Notes: generated by a model from the letters alone, not told the origin. Shown: positions 32,827-41,311, counted from the first letter of the stretch. The stretch is DNA of 64,000 nt from UBA1429 sp964482225 (GCA_964482225.1 CAYZWT010000014.1:1-64000), one strand, 5' to 3'. Made by a program: numbers and translations.

Positions 32827-33860
32827 CCCTGGCAGAGCGATCGGGCGCCGTCGGCATCATCGCCAATCCCGCCTCGGGCAAGGACATTCGCCGCCTGGTG
32901 GCCCAGGCCACGACCATCGGCAACCAGGAAAAGCTCGCCATTGTGCGGCGGGTGATTCTGGGGCTGGCGGGGGCGGGCGTGGCGCGGGCGCTCCTGATGC
33001 CCGACCCGCAGGGGCTGGCGCGCCAGGCCGCCCGGCTGCCCCAGAGCGCGCCTTTGCCCCTGCCCGAGATCGCCTGGGTGGATGTGGCGGCGCGGGGAAC
33101 CGCCGAGGACTCGCGGCGCGCCGCCGCCCAGATGGCCGCCGAGCCCGTGGGCTGCATCGTGACCCTGGGAGGCGATGGCACCGTGCGCGCCGTCTCGCAG
33201 GGGGCGGGCGAGACGCCCCTGCTGGCCCTCTCGACAGGCACCAACAATGTCCTGCCGACCTTTCTGGAGGCCACCGTGGCCGGGCTGGCCGCCGGCGCCG
33301 TGGCGAGGGGGCGCGTGGCCCTGCCCGACGTGGCCTATCGCCACAAGTGGCTAGAGGTGAGCGTGGACGGCCACCCGGTGGACCGGGCGCTGGTGGATGT
33401 GGCCCTGCTGCGCGGGCGGTTCGTGGGGGCCCGGGCCGTGTGGGAGCCGGGCAGCCTGTTGGCCCTGGCCGTCACCCGCGCCGACCCGGCCACCATCGGC
33501 GTCTCGGCCATCGCCGGTGCGCTCTGCCCCATCGGCCCACGGGAGTCGCGCGGGCTGGCCGTGTGGCTGGCGCCCGATGCGTCGCGCCGGATCATTGTCC
33601 CCCTGGGGCCGGGGCTGCTGGCCCAGGTGGGGATTGCGGCCACGCAAGAGCTGCGGATAGACCAGGAGCTGCGCTGGCCCATCGGCGAGCACACCATCGT
33701 GGCGCTGGATGGCGAACGCGAGTTGGCCCTGGCGCCGGGCCAGCAGCTCGGCGTGCGCCTGCGGGCCGATGGCCCCTGGATTGTCGAGGGCAGCCAAGTC
33801 ATGCGCGCCCTGGCGCAGATGGACTCTACCCATAGCACGGAGCAAGGAGAAGCACCATGA
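32823..33860 (+). CDS. acoX: AcoX-like NAD kinase-fold protein
   Basis: 345 residues. NAD kinase/diacylglycerol kinase-fold proteins named AcoX occur beside acetoin dehydrogenase genes; their chemistry is not established. VGIIANPASGKDIRRLVAQ (9-27) and the nucleotide-binding LGGDGTVRAV (115-124) are the fold motifs, SGT-like LALSTGTNNVLP comes next. GTG at 32823 overlaps the ribokinase stop (GTGA), and the stop overlaps the lipoamide dehydrogenase ATG (ATGA). The neighbouring E3 gene strongly supports the AcoX assignment; no acetoin dehydrogenase E1 genes are in the window. Confidence 0.78.
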   Translation: MTLAERSGAVGIIANPASGKDIRRLVAQATTIGNQEKLAIVRRVILGLAGAGVARALLMPDPQGLARQAARLPQSAPLPLPEIAWVDVAARGTAEDSRRAAAQMAAEPVGCIVTLGGDGTVRAVSQGAGETPLLALSTGTNNVLPTFLEATVAGLAAGAVARGRVALPDVAYRHKWLEVSVDGHPVDRALVDVALLRGRFVGARAVWEPGSLLALAVTRADPATIGVSAIAGALCPIGPRESRGLAVWLAPDASRRIIVPLGPGLLAQVGIAATQELRIDQELRWPIGEHTIVALDGERELALAPGQQLGVRLRADGPWIVEGSQVMRALAQMDSTHSTEQGEAP

Positions 33861-35266
33861 TTCGCACCCAGATCGCCATTATCGGCGCCGGCCCGGGCGG
33901 GTATGTGGCCGCGCTGCGCGCCGCCCAGTTGGGCGCCGAGGTCGTCTGCATCGAAAAAGAGGCCGTAGGCGGGGTCTGCCTGAATTGGGGCTGCATCCCA
34001 ACAAAGGCCCTCTTGCGCACCGCCGAGGTGTACGATCTGGCGCGCAAGGCGGGCGAGTTTGGCGTGCTGGTGGGCGAGCCCCGGCTGGATTGGCAGGCGG
34101 CCCAAAAGCGCAAGGACGAGGTCAAGGCGCGGCTCACCCGGGGCGTCAGAACGCTCCTGAGCCAGGCAGGGGTGCAGGTGGTGCAGGGGCAGGCGCGCCT
34201 GGCGCGGGCCAATACGCTGCGGGTCACCTCCAGCCAGGGAAAAGAGACCATCGTGGCCGACGATATCCTCATCGCCACCGGCTCGCGCCATCTCGACGTG
34301 CCCATCCCCGGCCTGGACGATCCCGGCATCCTGAACTCGACCAGCATCCTGCAACTGGAGGCGTTGCCCGCCAGCCTGTGCGTGGTGGGCAGCGGCGCCA
34401 TCGGCGTCGAGTTCGCCTGCCTGATGGCCACCCTGGGCGTGCAGGTGACCCTGATCGAGATGCTGCCGCGCATCGCGCCCTTGATGGACGAGACCATCGG
34501 CGACATGCTGGCCCGCAGCCTGCGGCGGCGCGGCATCACCATCCACACCAACACCCGCGTCACCGCCGTGGCCAAGACCGAGGCGGGCTATCTGGTCTCC
34601 ATGAGCTCGGAAAAGGATGGCGACGCCCAGGTGGAGGTGGAAAAGGTGCTTTCGGCCATCGGGCGGGCGCCCAATGTCGAGGACCTGGGCCTGGAGGCGG
34701 CGGGCATCCGGCCCACCCGCCGGGGCATTGCCGTGGACGACCGGATGCGCACCGTGGCGCCCCACGTGTACGCCGTGGGCGATTGCGCCGCCGAGGGGCC
34801 CATGCTGGCCCACATGGCCTCACACCAGGGGATCGTGGCCGTGGAGGACGCCCTGGGCCGCCCGGCGCACGTGGATTACAGCGCGGTGCCCAGTTGCATC
34901 TTTACCCTGCCCGAGGCGGCGGGCGTCGGACTGACCGAGGCCCAGGCCCGCGAGCAGGGCTATGCCGTGCAGACGGGCATGTTCGCCCTGGCGGCCAATG
35001 GCAAGGCCCTGGCCTATGGCGAGAGCGAGGGGTTCGTCAAGATCGTCTCCGAGAGCGAGAACGACGCCATTCTGGGGGTGCACATCCTGGGGCCCCACGC
35101 CAGCGACCTGATCCTGGAGGGCACGTTGCTGCGCCAGTTCGAGGTGACGCTGGACGAGGTGGAGCAGGTGATCCACCCGCACCCGACCCTGGGCGAGGCC
35201 GTGGGCGAGGCCGTGCTGGCCGTGCGCGACCGAGCGCTGCACGCCGCTCCGAGACGGAGGCGCTAG
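33857..35266 (+). CDS. lpdA: Dihydrolipoyl dehydrogenase (E3)
   Basis: 469 residues, FAD flavoenzyme re-oxidising dihydrolipoamide with NAD for 2-oxoacid or acetoin dehydrogenase complexes. IAIIGAGPGGYVAALRAAQLG binds FAD; the redox disulfide is Cys41-Cys46 in GGVCLNWGCIPTKAL; VVGSGAIGVEFACLMATLG binds NAD; YAVGDCAAEGPMLAHMASHQG and the C-terminal active-site base in HPHPTLGEAVGEAV complete the family set. ATG follows AAGGAGAAGC. A matching lipoyl E2 gene lies 8.8 kb away on the other strand rather than in the operon. Confidence 0.95.
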   Translation: MIRTQIAIIGAGPGGYVAALRAAQLGAEVVCIEKEAVGGVCLNWGCIPTKALLRTAEVYDLARKAGEFGVLVGEPRLDWQAAQKRKDEVKARLTRGVRTLLSQAGVQVVQGQARLARANTLRVTSSQGKETIVADDILIATGSRHLDVPIPGLDDPGILNSTSILQLEALPASLCVVGSGAIGVEFACLMATLGVQVTLIEMLPRIAPLMDETIGDMLARSLRRRGITIHTNTRVTAVAKTEAGYLVSMSSEKDGDAQVEVEKVLSAIGRAPNVEDLGLEAAGIRPTRRGIAVDDRMRTVAPHVYAVGDCAAEGPMLAHMASHQGIVAVEDALGRPAHVDYSAVPSCIFTLPEAAGVGLTEAQAREQGYAVQTGMFALAANGKALAYGESEGFVKIVSESENDAILGVHILGPHASDLILEGTLLRQFEVTLDEVEQVIHPHPTLGEAVGEAVLAVRDRALHAAPRRRR

Positions 35267-35270
35267 GGCG

Positions 35271-36074
35271 TCAGTTCTCGATCACCACGCGCACCCGGTG
35301 CGGCGTCGGGAAATTGCCCGTGATGTCCACCACCGTCAGCCTGAGCCAGTAGACCCCGTTGGGCAGCGCCCGCGAGTCGAACTGCATCAACACGCCATCG
35401 CTCACCTGTGAGGACACCGTATCGCCGATCGAGTGCCAGCCTTGCGGGTCCTCGCCTGCGCCCTGCTCGATCTTGTAGAACTGGAAATTGCCGTGGCGCG
35501 CGGTGCCGCGAATGGTCACCACGCCGGAGAGGCGCGCGCCAGAGCCGGGCGACGTGATGCAGGTATTGGGGTCTGCGCAGGCAGCGGCCGGCGGCGGAGG
35601 CGTTGCCGTTGGGTTCGGGTCGGGCGTAGACGTGGGCCGGGGCGTGGCCGTCGGCGGCGGGGGCGTGGCCGTAGGTTCAAGCGTCTCGACCAGCTCAGGC
35701 GTGGGCGTCGCCACTGTGGGTGTGGGGATCGGCAGCGTGATGGTGGGCGTCGGCCCAAGCGCCTCCAGCACATCCACCGAGGGCAACACATAGTGCTGCA
35801 CACCCAGCACCACGGCGATGATGCCCAGCATCACGCCGATATTGGCCATCGAGCGCCCCTCCCGGTGGGCCGAGACCTCGCGCTCGACGGAAAAGATGGT
35901 GTTGACCCGCGCGCGGCGCGCGATGACATAGTTTCTGAGGTTGTACAGGATGACGACAAAGCAGACCAGGTACAGCCAGATGATGTAGCGACCGATCAGG
36001 TCGAAAAACGAGACCAGGATATTGAACACTCGGTAGTCATTCTCCAAAGAAACGTATTGCACCGGCCCGTCCAT
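35271..36074 (-). CDS. Membrane-anchored protein with Pro/Thr linker and Ig-like domain
   Basis: 267 residues from ATG 36074 (a GTG at 36089 adds five). Two hydrophobic segments (about 18-42 and 72-92) are separated by a basic cytoplasmic-type stretch (RNYVIARRARVNTIFSVERE). Then comes a low-complexity linker of Pro, Thr and Ala (about 100-170), and a C-terminal domain with CADPNTCITSPGSGARLSGVVTIRGTA...FYKIE, PNGVYWLRLTVVD and RVRVVIEN, the pattern of an extracellular Ig/FN3-like fold found in many Chloroflexota surface proteins. It probably displays that domain outside the cell. No function can be named. A hairpin covers the start codon. Confidence 0.65.
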   Translation of the reverse strand: MDGPVQYVSLENDYRVFNILVSFFDLIGRYIIWLYLVCFVVILYNLRNYVIARRARVNTIFSVEREVSAHREGRSMANIGVMLGIIAVVLGVQHYVLPSVDVLEALGPTPTITLPIPTPTVATPTPELVETLEPTATPPPPTATPRPTSTPDPNPTATPPPPAAACADPNTCITSPGSGARLSGVVTIRGTARHGNFQFYKIEQGAGEDPQGWHSIGDTVSSQVSDGVLMQFDSRALPNGVYWLRLTVVDITGNFPTPHRVRVVIEN

Positions 36075-36083
36075 CGGGCCGGT
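36061..36083. promoter_or_regulatory. Hairpin enclosing the start codon
   Basis: ACCGGCCCG pairs perfectly with CGGGCCGGT. On the minus-strand transcript the 5-nt loop is ATGGA, so the chosen ATG lies in the loop. This could limit ribosome access. Confidence 0.45.
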
Positions 36084-36166
36084 CGCCACTGTATGTGTGT
36101 ATCCTGTGCATTGGCGATGCCACCGCCCAAGAGTCCCTCTTGGGACAAGACTACCGCAGTATGCTC

Positions 36167-37027
36167 CTAGCCCTGGGGCGGCAGGCGGCCCAGCACGCCC
36201 ATCAGCAAGCGCGCCAGGGCTGGAACGGCGTGTTCGCCCACGGCCAAAACCTGCTTGTGCATCGCCTCCGGGTCCTCGTCCTCGCCCAGGAAATCCTGGG
36301 GCACATTGGTGATGAGCGAAAGGCCCAACACGCGCATGCCGGCATGGCGCGCCACCACCACCTCGGGGGCCGTGGACATGCCCACAGCATCGGCGCCCAC
36401 GGTGCGCAGAAAGCGGATCTCGGCGGGCGTCTCGTAGCTGGGGCCCGCCACCATCGCATAGGTGCCCTCCCAGAGGGGCACCCCCTGGCTGCGGGCCTCT
36501 TGGCGCAGCAGATCGAGCAGCGCCGGGTCATAGGCGGGCGTCATATCGGGGAAACGCGGTCCCCAGCGTTCGTCGTTGGGGCCGCGCAGCGGATTGTGGC
36601 CCGCCAGCCCCGCCAAGTAGAGATGATCTGTGATGGCCATCAGGTCGCCGGCGGCGAAATCGGGCCGCAGACCGCCAGCGGCGTTGGTCACGATCAATAT
36701 CTCGGCGCCCAGGTGGCGCATCACCCGCACGGGAAAGGTGATGGTGGCCGCGGCATAGCCCTCGTAAAAGTGCAGGCGCCCCTGCATGACCAGCACGGGC
36801 TGGCCGTTGAGGCTTCCACCCACAAAGCGGCCCGCATGTCCCGCCACCGTCGAGGCCGCCATATGGGGCACATCCGCATAGGGAACCACCACAGGGTCGG
36901 CGACCTGATCCGTCAGGTGGCTCAGCCCAGAGCCCAGGATCATGGCCACGCGGGGGCGGGTTCTCAGCCGTCCGGCGAGATACGCCGCGGCATGGGCAAC
37001 CATCTCATAGTTCACGGCGGAACTCAT
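36167..37027 (-). CDS. punA: Purine nucleoside phosphorylase
   Basis: 286 residues, trimeric PNP family, splitting inosine and guanosine with phosphate. AMILGSGLSHLTDQVADP (phosphate loop) opens; GHAGRFVGGSLNGQPVLVMQGRLHFYEGY is the next signature with His and Arg; LIVTNAAGGLRPDF the substrate strand; YAMVAGPSYETPAEIRFLRTVGADAVGMSTAPEVVVARH gives the purine-binding Glu and Asn-like region. ATG 37027 has GAAGAGG about 11 nt upstream; a GTG twelve bases earlier is possible. Together with hpt, cdd, deoC and ribokinase it forms a nucleoside salvage set spread over the window. Confidence 0.93.
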   Translation of the reverse strand: MSSAVNYEMVAHAAAYLAGRLRTRPRVAMILGSGLSHLTDQVADPVVVPYADVPHMAASTVAGHAGRFVGGSLNGQPVLVMQGRLHFYEGYAAATITFPVRVMRHLGAEILIVTNAAGGLRPDFAAGDLMAITDHLYLAGLAGHNPLRGPNDERWGPRFPDMTPAYDPALLDLLRQEARSQGVPLWEGTYAMVAGPSYETPAEIRFLRTVGADAVGMSTAPEVVVARHAGMRVLGLSLITNVPQDFLGEDEDPEAMHKQVLAVGEHAVPALARLLMGVLGRLPPQG

Positions 37028-37099
37028 GGTAACAAACACCTCTTCGGGATTGCATGCGCTGGCAGGGGCCTGGGCAGGTGCATCGCCAATAGCCCCCGG

Positions 37100-37999
37100 T
37101 CAGTGAGCGCGGGGGTGGGCCTCGTCGTATACTTCGCGCAGACGTTCCTGCCCGGCCTGTGTATACACCTGGGTCGTCGAAACGTTGGCATGCCCTAACA
37201 GACCTTGCACCTGGCGCACGTTGGCCCCGCCGTTCAGGAGGTGGGTGGCAAACGAGTGGCGCAGCGTGTGCGGCGTCACCTCGGCTGTGATGCCTGACTC
37301 GCTGACGTACTTTTTGATGATCAACCAGAGGCCCTGTCGGGTCAGGCGGCGTCCGCGATGGTTGACAAAGAGGGCGCACTCGTCATCTTGGACGAGTTCA
37401 GAGCGGCCCTCTTGGAGGTAGGTCTGCAACGCCTCGATGGCCCGGCGGTAGACGGGGATCTCGCGCTGGCGATTCTGCCCCGAGCCGCTCACACAGCGGA
37501 CATAGCCCTGCTCCATATCGAGGTCCTCGACATTGAGCGCCACGACCTCGCTCACACGCATGCCGGTGGCATAGAGCACTTCGAGCAGGGCGCAATCGCG
37601 CAATCCTCGCACCGATGGGTTGTTGGCCGGGGCTTTGAGCAGACACTCGACCTCTTGCTCCGAAATGGAGGTCGGCAGATACTTGCGTACCTTGGGGCTA
37701 TCCAGCTTGGAGCTGGGGTCTTGGTGGAGTTGGCCTTGCTCTAGCAGGTGGCGGAAGAAGGATTTGGCAGCGGCCACCTTGCGCGCCACCGTTGCAGAGG
37801 CGTATTCATGATCGTTTCGCAGGCAATCCACATAGCTGGATAGATGGTTGGGGGTAACGTGATCCCACGAGACGATGCCCTGAGCCTCGAGATAGCCGTT
37901 AAACTGGACCAAATCATTACGGTAGGCGACAATCGTGTTGCTAGAGTAGCCCTTTTCCTCCATCAAGGAGGCCAGGAACGCCTCAATCTGAGCTCTCAT
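37100..37999 (-). CDS. Tyrosine recombinase XerC/XerD-like
   Basis: 299 residues, the length and arrangement of chromosomal Xer recombinases that resolve chromosome dimers. N-terminal SAM-like domain (IEAFLASLMEEKGYSSNTIVAYRNDLVQF); catalytic domain with Arg148 in ATGMRVSEV, His/Arg in HTLRHSFATHLL (244-255), His270 in LLGHANVSTTQVYT and the nucleophile Tyr279. The usual beta-hairpin lysine (GKGxKxR in XerD) is absent: the segment reads VSGSGQNRQREIP. No phage or integron genes accompany it, so I take it as the housekeeping type, possibly altered. A TTGCCC-16-TACAAT promoter is upstream. Confidence 0.85.
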   Translation of the reverse strand: MRAQIEAFLASLMEEKGYSSNTIVAYRNDLVQFNGYLEAQGIVSWDHVTPNHLSSYVDCLRNDHEYASATVARKVAAAKSFFRHLLEQGQLHQDPSSKLDSPKVRKYLPTSISEQEVECLLKAPANNPSVRGLRDCALLEVLYATGMRVSEVVALNVEDLDMEQGYVRCVSGSGQNRQREIPVYRRAIEALQTYLQEGRSELVQDDECALFVNHRGRRLTRQGLWLIIKKYVSESGITAEVTPHTLRHSFATHLLNGGANVRQVQGLLGHANVSTTQVYTQAGQERLREVYDEAHPRAH

Positions 38000-38042
38000 G
38001 CCCTCTTCTCCTCAGTTGATGCCCATCAGCGGCTCCGGCGCT

Positions 38043-38070
38043 ATTGTACCATCACTTTACATAGGGGCAA
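38043..38070 (-). promoter_or_regulatory. Promoter of the Xer gene
   Basis: Minus strand: -35 TTGCCC (38065-38070), 16-bp spacer, -10 TACAAT (38043-38048). Confidence 0.6.
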
Positions 38071-38135
38071 AACCCCAGCGATCCCGGAGGGTTTCGGCCA
38101 AGACCGACATCGGGGGCCAGCGCACGCCTGGTCAT

Positions 38136-38164
38136 TCGACAAAGTCTCCCATCATGGCTACAAT
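38136..38164 (+). promoter_or_regulatory. Promoter of the alpha-oxoamine synthase gene
   Basis: -35 TCGACA (38136-38141), 17-bp spacer, -10 TACAAT (38159-38164). Leader about 64 nt. Confidence 0.6.
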
Positions 38165-38234
38165 GCCCACGCTTGCCGGTTAAAAGCACTCGGGATTGCC
38201 AGCCCATGCCAGCGTCGCAGGGAGGATAGTTGCC

Positions 38235-39410
38235 ATGGATCTGTTTGAAAAGTGCAGGAACTTTACCCGCGCGGAAGAGGCCCGCAAGGGGGGCTACTAT
38301 CCCTACTTTATTCCTCTGGAGGATACCGAGGGCACCGAGGTGGTGGTCAACGGCAAGCGCATGATCATGATTGGCTCCAACAATTACCTGGGGCTGACCA
38401 CCCACCCCAAAGTGCGCGAGGCCGCCATCCAGGCCATCCAGCGCTATGGCACCAGTTGCACCGGCTCGCGCTTTCTCAATGGCAACCTGGCCATGCACAA
38501 CGAGCTGGAGCAGGAGCTGGCCGATTTCGTGGGGCACGAGGCGGGGCTGGTCTTTAGCACCGGCATGGGCGTCAACCTGGGCACCATCTCGGCGCTGGTA
38601 GGCCGGGGCGAGTATGTGATCACTGACCGCGAGGATCATGCCAGCATCATTGATGGGTGCAGGCTCTCCTTTGGCGAGATGAGGCGCTACCGGCACAACG
38701 ACATGGAGCATCTGGAGCAGGTGCTGGCCTCATTGGAGGACAAGGCCAAGCTGGTGGTGGTGGACGGCGTGTTCAGCATGGGCGGCGACATTGCCCCCCT
38801 GCCCGAGATCGCGCCCCTCTGCCAGCGATACGGCGCCCGCCTGATGGTGGATGACGCCCACTCGCTGGGCGTGCTGGCCGGGGGCCGGGGCACCGCCGCC
38901 CACTTTGGCCTGGATGATCAGGTTGACCTGGTGATGGCGACCTTTAGCAAGGCGTTTGCCTCGCTGGGCGGCGTCATCGTCGGTTCGGCCCAGGTCATTG
39001 ATTATATCAAGCACAACGCCCGGGCGTTGATCTTTTCGGCCAGCATGCCGCCCTCGAATGTGGCGGCGGTCAAGGCGGCGCTCCAGGTCATCAAAGAGGA
39101 GCCGGAGCGGGTGGAGCGGGTGCAGCAGATCGCCGAGCGGATGCGCGCAGGCTATCAATCGTTGGGGTTCAGCACGGGCAACAGCCAAACGCCCATCATC
39201 CCCATCCTGATCGGCGACGAGTTCAAGACCTTTGCCTTTTGGCGGGCCTTGTTCGAGGCGGGCATCTATGTGAACCCGGTGGTGCCACCCGCCGTGCCGC
39301 CCAACCTCTCGCTGTTGCGCACCAGCTATATGGCCACCCACACCGACGAGCAGCTCGACCGGGTGCTGGAGACTTTTGCCCTGGTGGGCAAGCAGCTAGA
39401 CCTGATCTAG
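38235..39410 (+). CDS. Alpha-oxoamine synthase (serine palmitoyltransferase / KBL-like)
   Basis: 391 residues. PLP enzymes of this family join an amino acid to an acyl-CoA with loss of CO2 (2-amino-3-ketobutyrate ligase, BioF, serine palmitoyltransferase). The N-terminal GGYYPYF, then TEVVVNGKRMIMIGSNNYLGLTTHPKV, RYGTSCTGSRFLNGNLAMH, the cofactor His in DREDHASIIDG, DDAHSLGV (Asp/His) and the PLP lysine in TFSKAFASLGG all appear. The GYYPYF start, RFLNG and DHASI-DG-RLSF wording is nearest the bacterial serine palmitoyltransferase group, which would make a long-chain base, but BioF- or KBL-type cannot be excluded. ATG follows AGGGAGG. Confidence 0.85.
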   Translation: MDLFEKCRNFTRAEEARKGGYYPYFIPLEDTEGTEVVVNGKRMIMIGSNNYLGLTTHPKVREAAIQAIQRYGTSCTGSRFLNGNLAMHNELEQELADFVGHEAGLVFSTGMGVNLGTISALVGRGEYVITDREDHASIIDGCRLSFGEMRRYRHNDMEHLEQVLASLEDKAKLVVVDGVFSMGGDIAPLPEIAPLCQRYGARLMVDDAHSLGVLAGGRGTAAHFGLDDQVDLVMATFSKAFASLGGVIVGSAQVIDYIKHNARALIFSASMPPSNVAAVKAALQVIKEEPERVERVQQIAERMRAGYQSLGFSTGNSQTPIIPILIGDEFKTFAFWRALFEAGIYVNPVVPPAVPPNLSLLRTSYMATHTDEQLDRVLETFALVGKQLDLI

Positions 39411-39430
39411 CTCGTGTAACGCTCGCTCTT

Positions 39431-39463
39431 GCGCGCCACGGGGGAACCTGTGGCGCGCTTTTT
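39431..39463 (+). terminator. Intrinsic terminator of the oxoamine synthase gene
   Basis: GCGCGCCACGGG pairs with CCTGTGGCGCGC around GGAA, followed by TTTTTG. Confidence 0.85.
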
Positions 39464-39468
39464 GCGTG

Positions 39469-40215
39469 CTAGAGGGGGATGCCCTCCGGCAGGGGGCCCT
39501 CCTGCAGCGCGCGCCAGAGCGAGTGCACCGTCCAGACGGGCTCCAGCAGGGCGTGGGGCGGCAGGGGCGCACGGGTGACCAGCCGCACACCGTTGAGCGC
39601 GGCCAGCTCTCCTGGTGGGCAGGGAAGGGCGGCCAGGGCAGGCCGCACCTGTTCCAGCGGCAGGGTCAGCATACCATAGAGATCGCCCAGGCGGGGCGCG
39701 CCATCCAGCCGCGCCCAAAAGGTCGCGATGGCCAGGGTGCGGGCCGCCGGGCCCAGCTCGGGGCGGTAGAGGTTCTCGCTGACGGTCAGCAGCGCAGGCA
39801 GCGGATGCCCGGCCTGCAGCAGGCCCAGGCGCGTCACCTGCTCCCGCTCATAGACGATGGCCGTCTGGGCAGAAGAGAGGGTCTCGATCGGAGCGCCCAG
39901 CTCTTCGTGGGCCTCGCGTTGCAGGCAGGCCAGCAGCGTCTCGCCCGGCTCCAGCGAGCCGCCGATGGCCCCCAACCCCACGATGGTAACCCCGTCCTCG
40001 CGACGCTGCCAGTGCTTGGGCTTGGTCAGCTCCAACACCAGGGCGCCCTCGGAGACCACCAGCGCCGAGGCGCCGGTCATCTGCCAGGGGGGCAGCTCGC
40101 ACAGCCGATCTATGGCGCGGGCCAGCTCGGGATAGGCGACAAAGAGCGGATCCACAAACGGGCCGGTTCCTTTTCCCATAGGCGTGCCGTTACGCGGCAA
40201 CGTTCGAACGTTCAC
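39469..40215 (-). CDS. NUDIX hydrolase
   Basis: 248 residues. The Nudix box is complete: GSLEPGETLLACLQREAHEELGA (G-x5-E-x7-RE-x-x-EE-x-G), which binds Mg and cleaves nucleoside diphosphates linked to another group. The flanking strands (ASALVVSEGALVLELTK, GVTIVGLGAIGG) complete the fold. About 110 C-terminal residues, with ALLTVSENLYRPE and LPLEQVRPALAAL, form an extra part that I cannot assign. The GTG start at 40215 overlaps the end of the DUF4432 gene and lies within an 8-bp repeat array; the ATG at 40179 is an alternative. Substrate unknown. Confidence 0.82.
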   Translation of the reverse strand: MNVRTLPRNGTPMGKGTGPFVDPLFVAYPELARAIDRLCELPPWQMTGASALVVSEGALVLELTKPKHWQRREDGVTIVGLGAIGGSLEPGETLLACLQREAHEELGAPIETLSSAQTAIVYEREQVTRLGLLQAGHPLPALLTVSENLYRPELGPAARTLAIATFWARLDGAPRLGDLYGMLTLPLEQVRPALAALPCPPGELAALNGVRLVTRAPLPPHALLEPVWTVHSLWRALQEGPLPEGIPL

Positions 40216-40231
40216 ACGTTGAAACGTTCAT
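40200..40231. repeat. Phased octamer repeat (ACGTTnnn)x4
   Basis: ACGTT occurs at 40200, 40208, 40216 and 40224, exactly 8 bp apart, with variable three-base spacers (CGA, CAC, GAA, CAT). The array spans the stop codon of the DUF4432 gene and the start of the NUDIX gene. An 8-bp period is incompatible with codon constraint. Confidence 0.75.
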
Positions 40232-41288
40232 GGGCGTCAATCGCCGCGTTGCCATCCAGCACGCCGATCTCCAGCTCATAGCTGCGGGTCTCGCCCGGCT
40301 CCAGGAACTGGAGGATGCCCCGCGCCCGGTCCTTGTCGCGGCCCTCCACCTGGCAGTTGGCGGGCTCCAGCCCGGTGACGTACTCGCCCTGGCCCACCAT
40401 CTTCCACTGGGTAAAGCAGGGCAGGGTATCCTGGCGGTAGCGCACATAGGCGCCCAGGCCGCGCCCGCCATCGAATGTGCGGTTGGCCAGCAGCACGGTG
40501 ACATAGCCCTCGGCGTCGGGGGCCATATCGTGGTAAAAGCACTGCTCGGCATAGCCGGCAATGGGCGCCTCGTAGCGGGCGTGGCCCGCCAGCCCGGGGG
40601 CCGCCACGGCGTCGCGGGGCGTCACCGCGCGAGAGGGGGCGATTAGCTCGGCGCCCTCATCCAGCAAGGGGTAGCCGAAATTGCAGTGGTAGAGCAGCAT
40701 GTGGGGCGTGGTCTGGAACCCCTCGTTGGCCACCGCGTCGCGGATGAACAGGCGCGCCTCGCCCAGGCGGGCCGAGACGCGGCGCGTGAGGGTGATATGC
40801 TCGCCAAAGACCGCCGCCTGGCGCATGCGGCCCCGGGCCCACATCTCGTACTCGTCGCCGCGCCAGGCGCCATCCACCCAGGCGCCCTCGGCGGGCAGGT
40901 GCGAGAGCCTCCCGTGCAGCCCCAGGGCCTGGCCCTCGTCCACGCTGGGGGCCCCCGCCGTGGTCAGCCCACAGCCGGTGACCAGCCCGCCATGAAAGGT
41001 GCGCAGCCAACCCAGCCCCTCGCGCTCGAAATAGGCGGGGTGGGCGGGGCCTGTGGCCGATTCCCAGGCCAGCGAGGCGCCCTTGTACTTGGCCGCGCCG
41101 ATATCCAGGCCGCGATCCAGCAACACGGTAAAGGATAGGCCCGCGCCGGTCTCGAACTGGGCCGCCCGGACGCCCCGGGCGGTTCCATCCTGCAAGACCA
41201 CCTCGCGCACCCCGCCCACCTGTGAGAGACTGCCCACATGGGCCAGCAGCTCGCGCTGGGTATATGTCCGACTATAAAGTGTGACCAT
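40212..41288 (-). CDS. DUF4432 / aldose 1-epimerase family protein
   Basis: 358 residues, beta-sandwich of the galactose mutarotase superfamily. DUF4432 members change sugar anomers or related ring forms; a few act on sulfosugars or oligosaccharides. Seen: GLSFTVLLDRGLDIGAAKYKGASLAWES (typical opening), GGLVTGCGL, GLHGRLSHLPAE (His), LLYHCNFGYPLLDEGAEL and a final GLEPANCQVEGRDKDRARG, with Glu as catalytic-type base. ATG at 41288 has GGAGG upstream. Both ends of the gene are marked by the same 8-bp-phased repeat. Substrate unknown. Confidence 0.83.
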   Translation of the reverse strand: MVTLYSRTYTQRELLAHVGSLSQVGGVREVVLQDGTARGVRAAQFETGAGLSFTVLLDRGLDIGAAKYKGASLAWESATGPAHPAYFEREGLGWLRTFHGGLVTGCGLTTAGAPSVDEGQALGLHGRLSHLPAEGAWVDGAWRGDEYEMWARGRMRQAAVFGEHITLTRRVSARLGEARLFIRDAVANEGFQTTPHMLLYHCNFGYPLLDEGAELIAPSRAVTPRDAVAAPGLAGHARYEAPIAGYAEQCFYHDMAPDAEGYVTVLLANRTFDGGRGLGAYVRYRQDTLPCFTQWKMVGQGEYVTGLEPANCQVEGRDKDRARGILQFLEPGETRSYELEIGVLDGNAAIDAHERFNV

Positions 41289-41311
41289 CTCGCACCTCCG
41301 CGTGTGTGAGA

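Noticed and set aside
33205..33220. GGCGGGCGAGACGCCCC as a REP element inside acoX
   Set aside because: Falls in a conserved coding stretch; the resemblance to 21088-21106 is partial and best explained by GC-rich codons.
37100..37999. Xer gene as sign of a prophage or integron
   Set aside because: No phage, integron or attachment repeats nearby; neighbours are metabolic genes and size and motifs fit a chromosomal Xer.
40200..40231. CRISPR-like array
   Set aside because: Units are only 8 bp with 3-bp variable parts; CRISPR repeats are 20 bp or more with spacers of similar size, and no cas gene is present.
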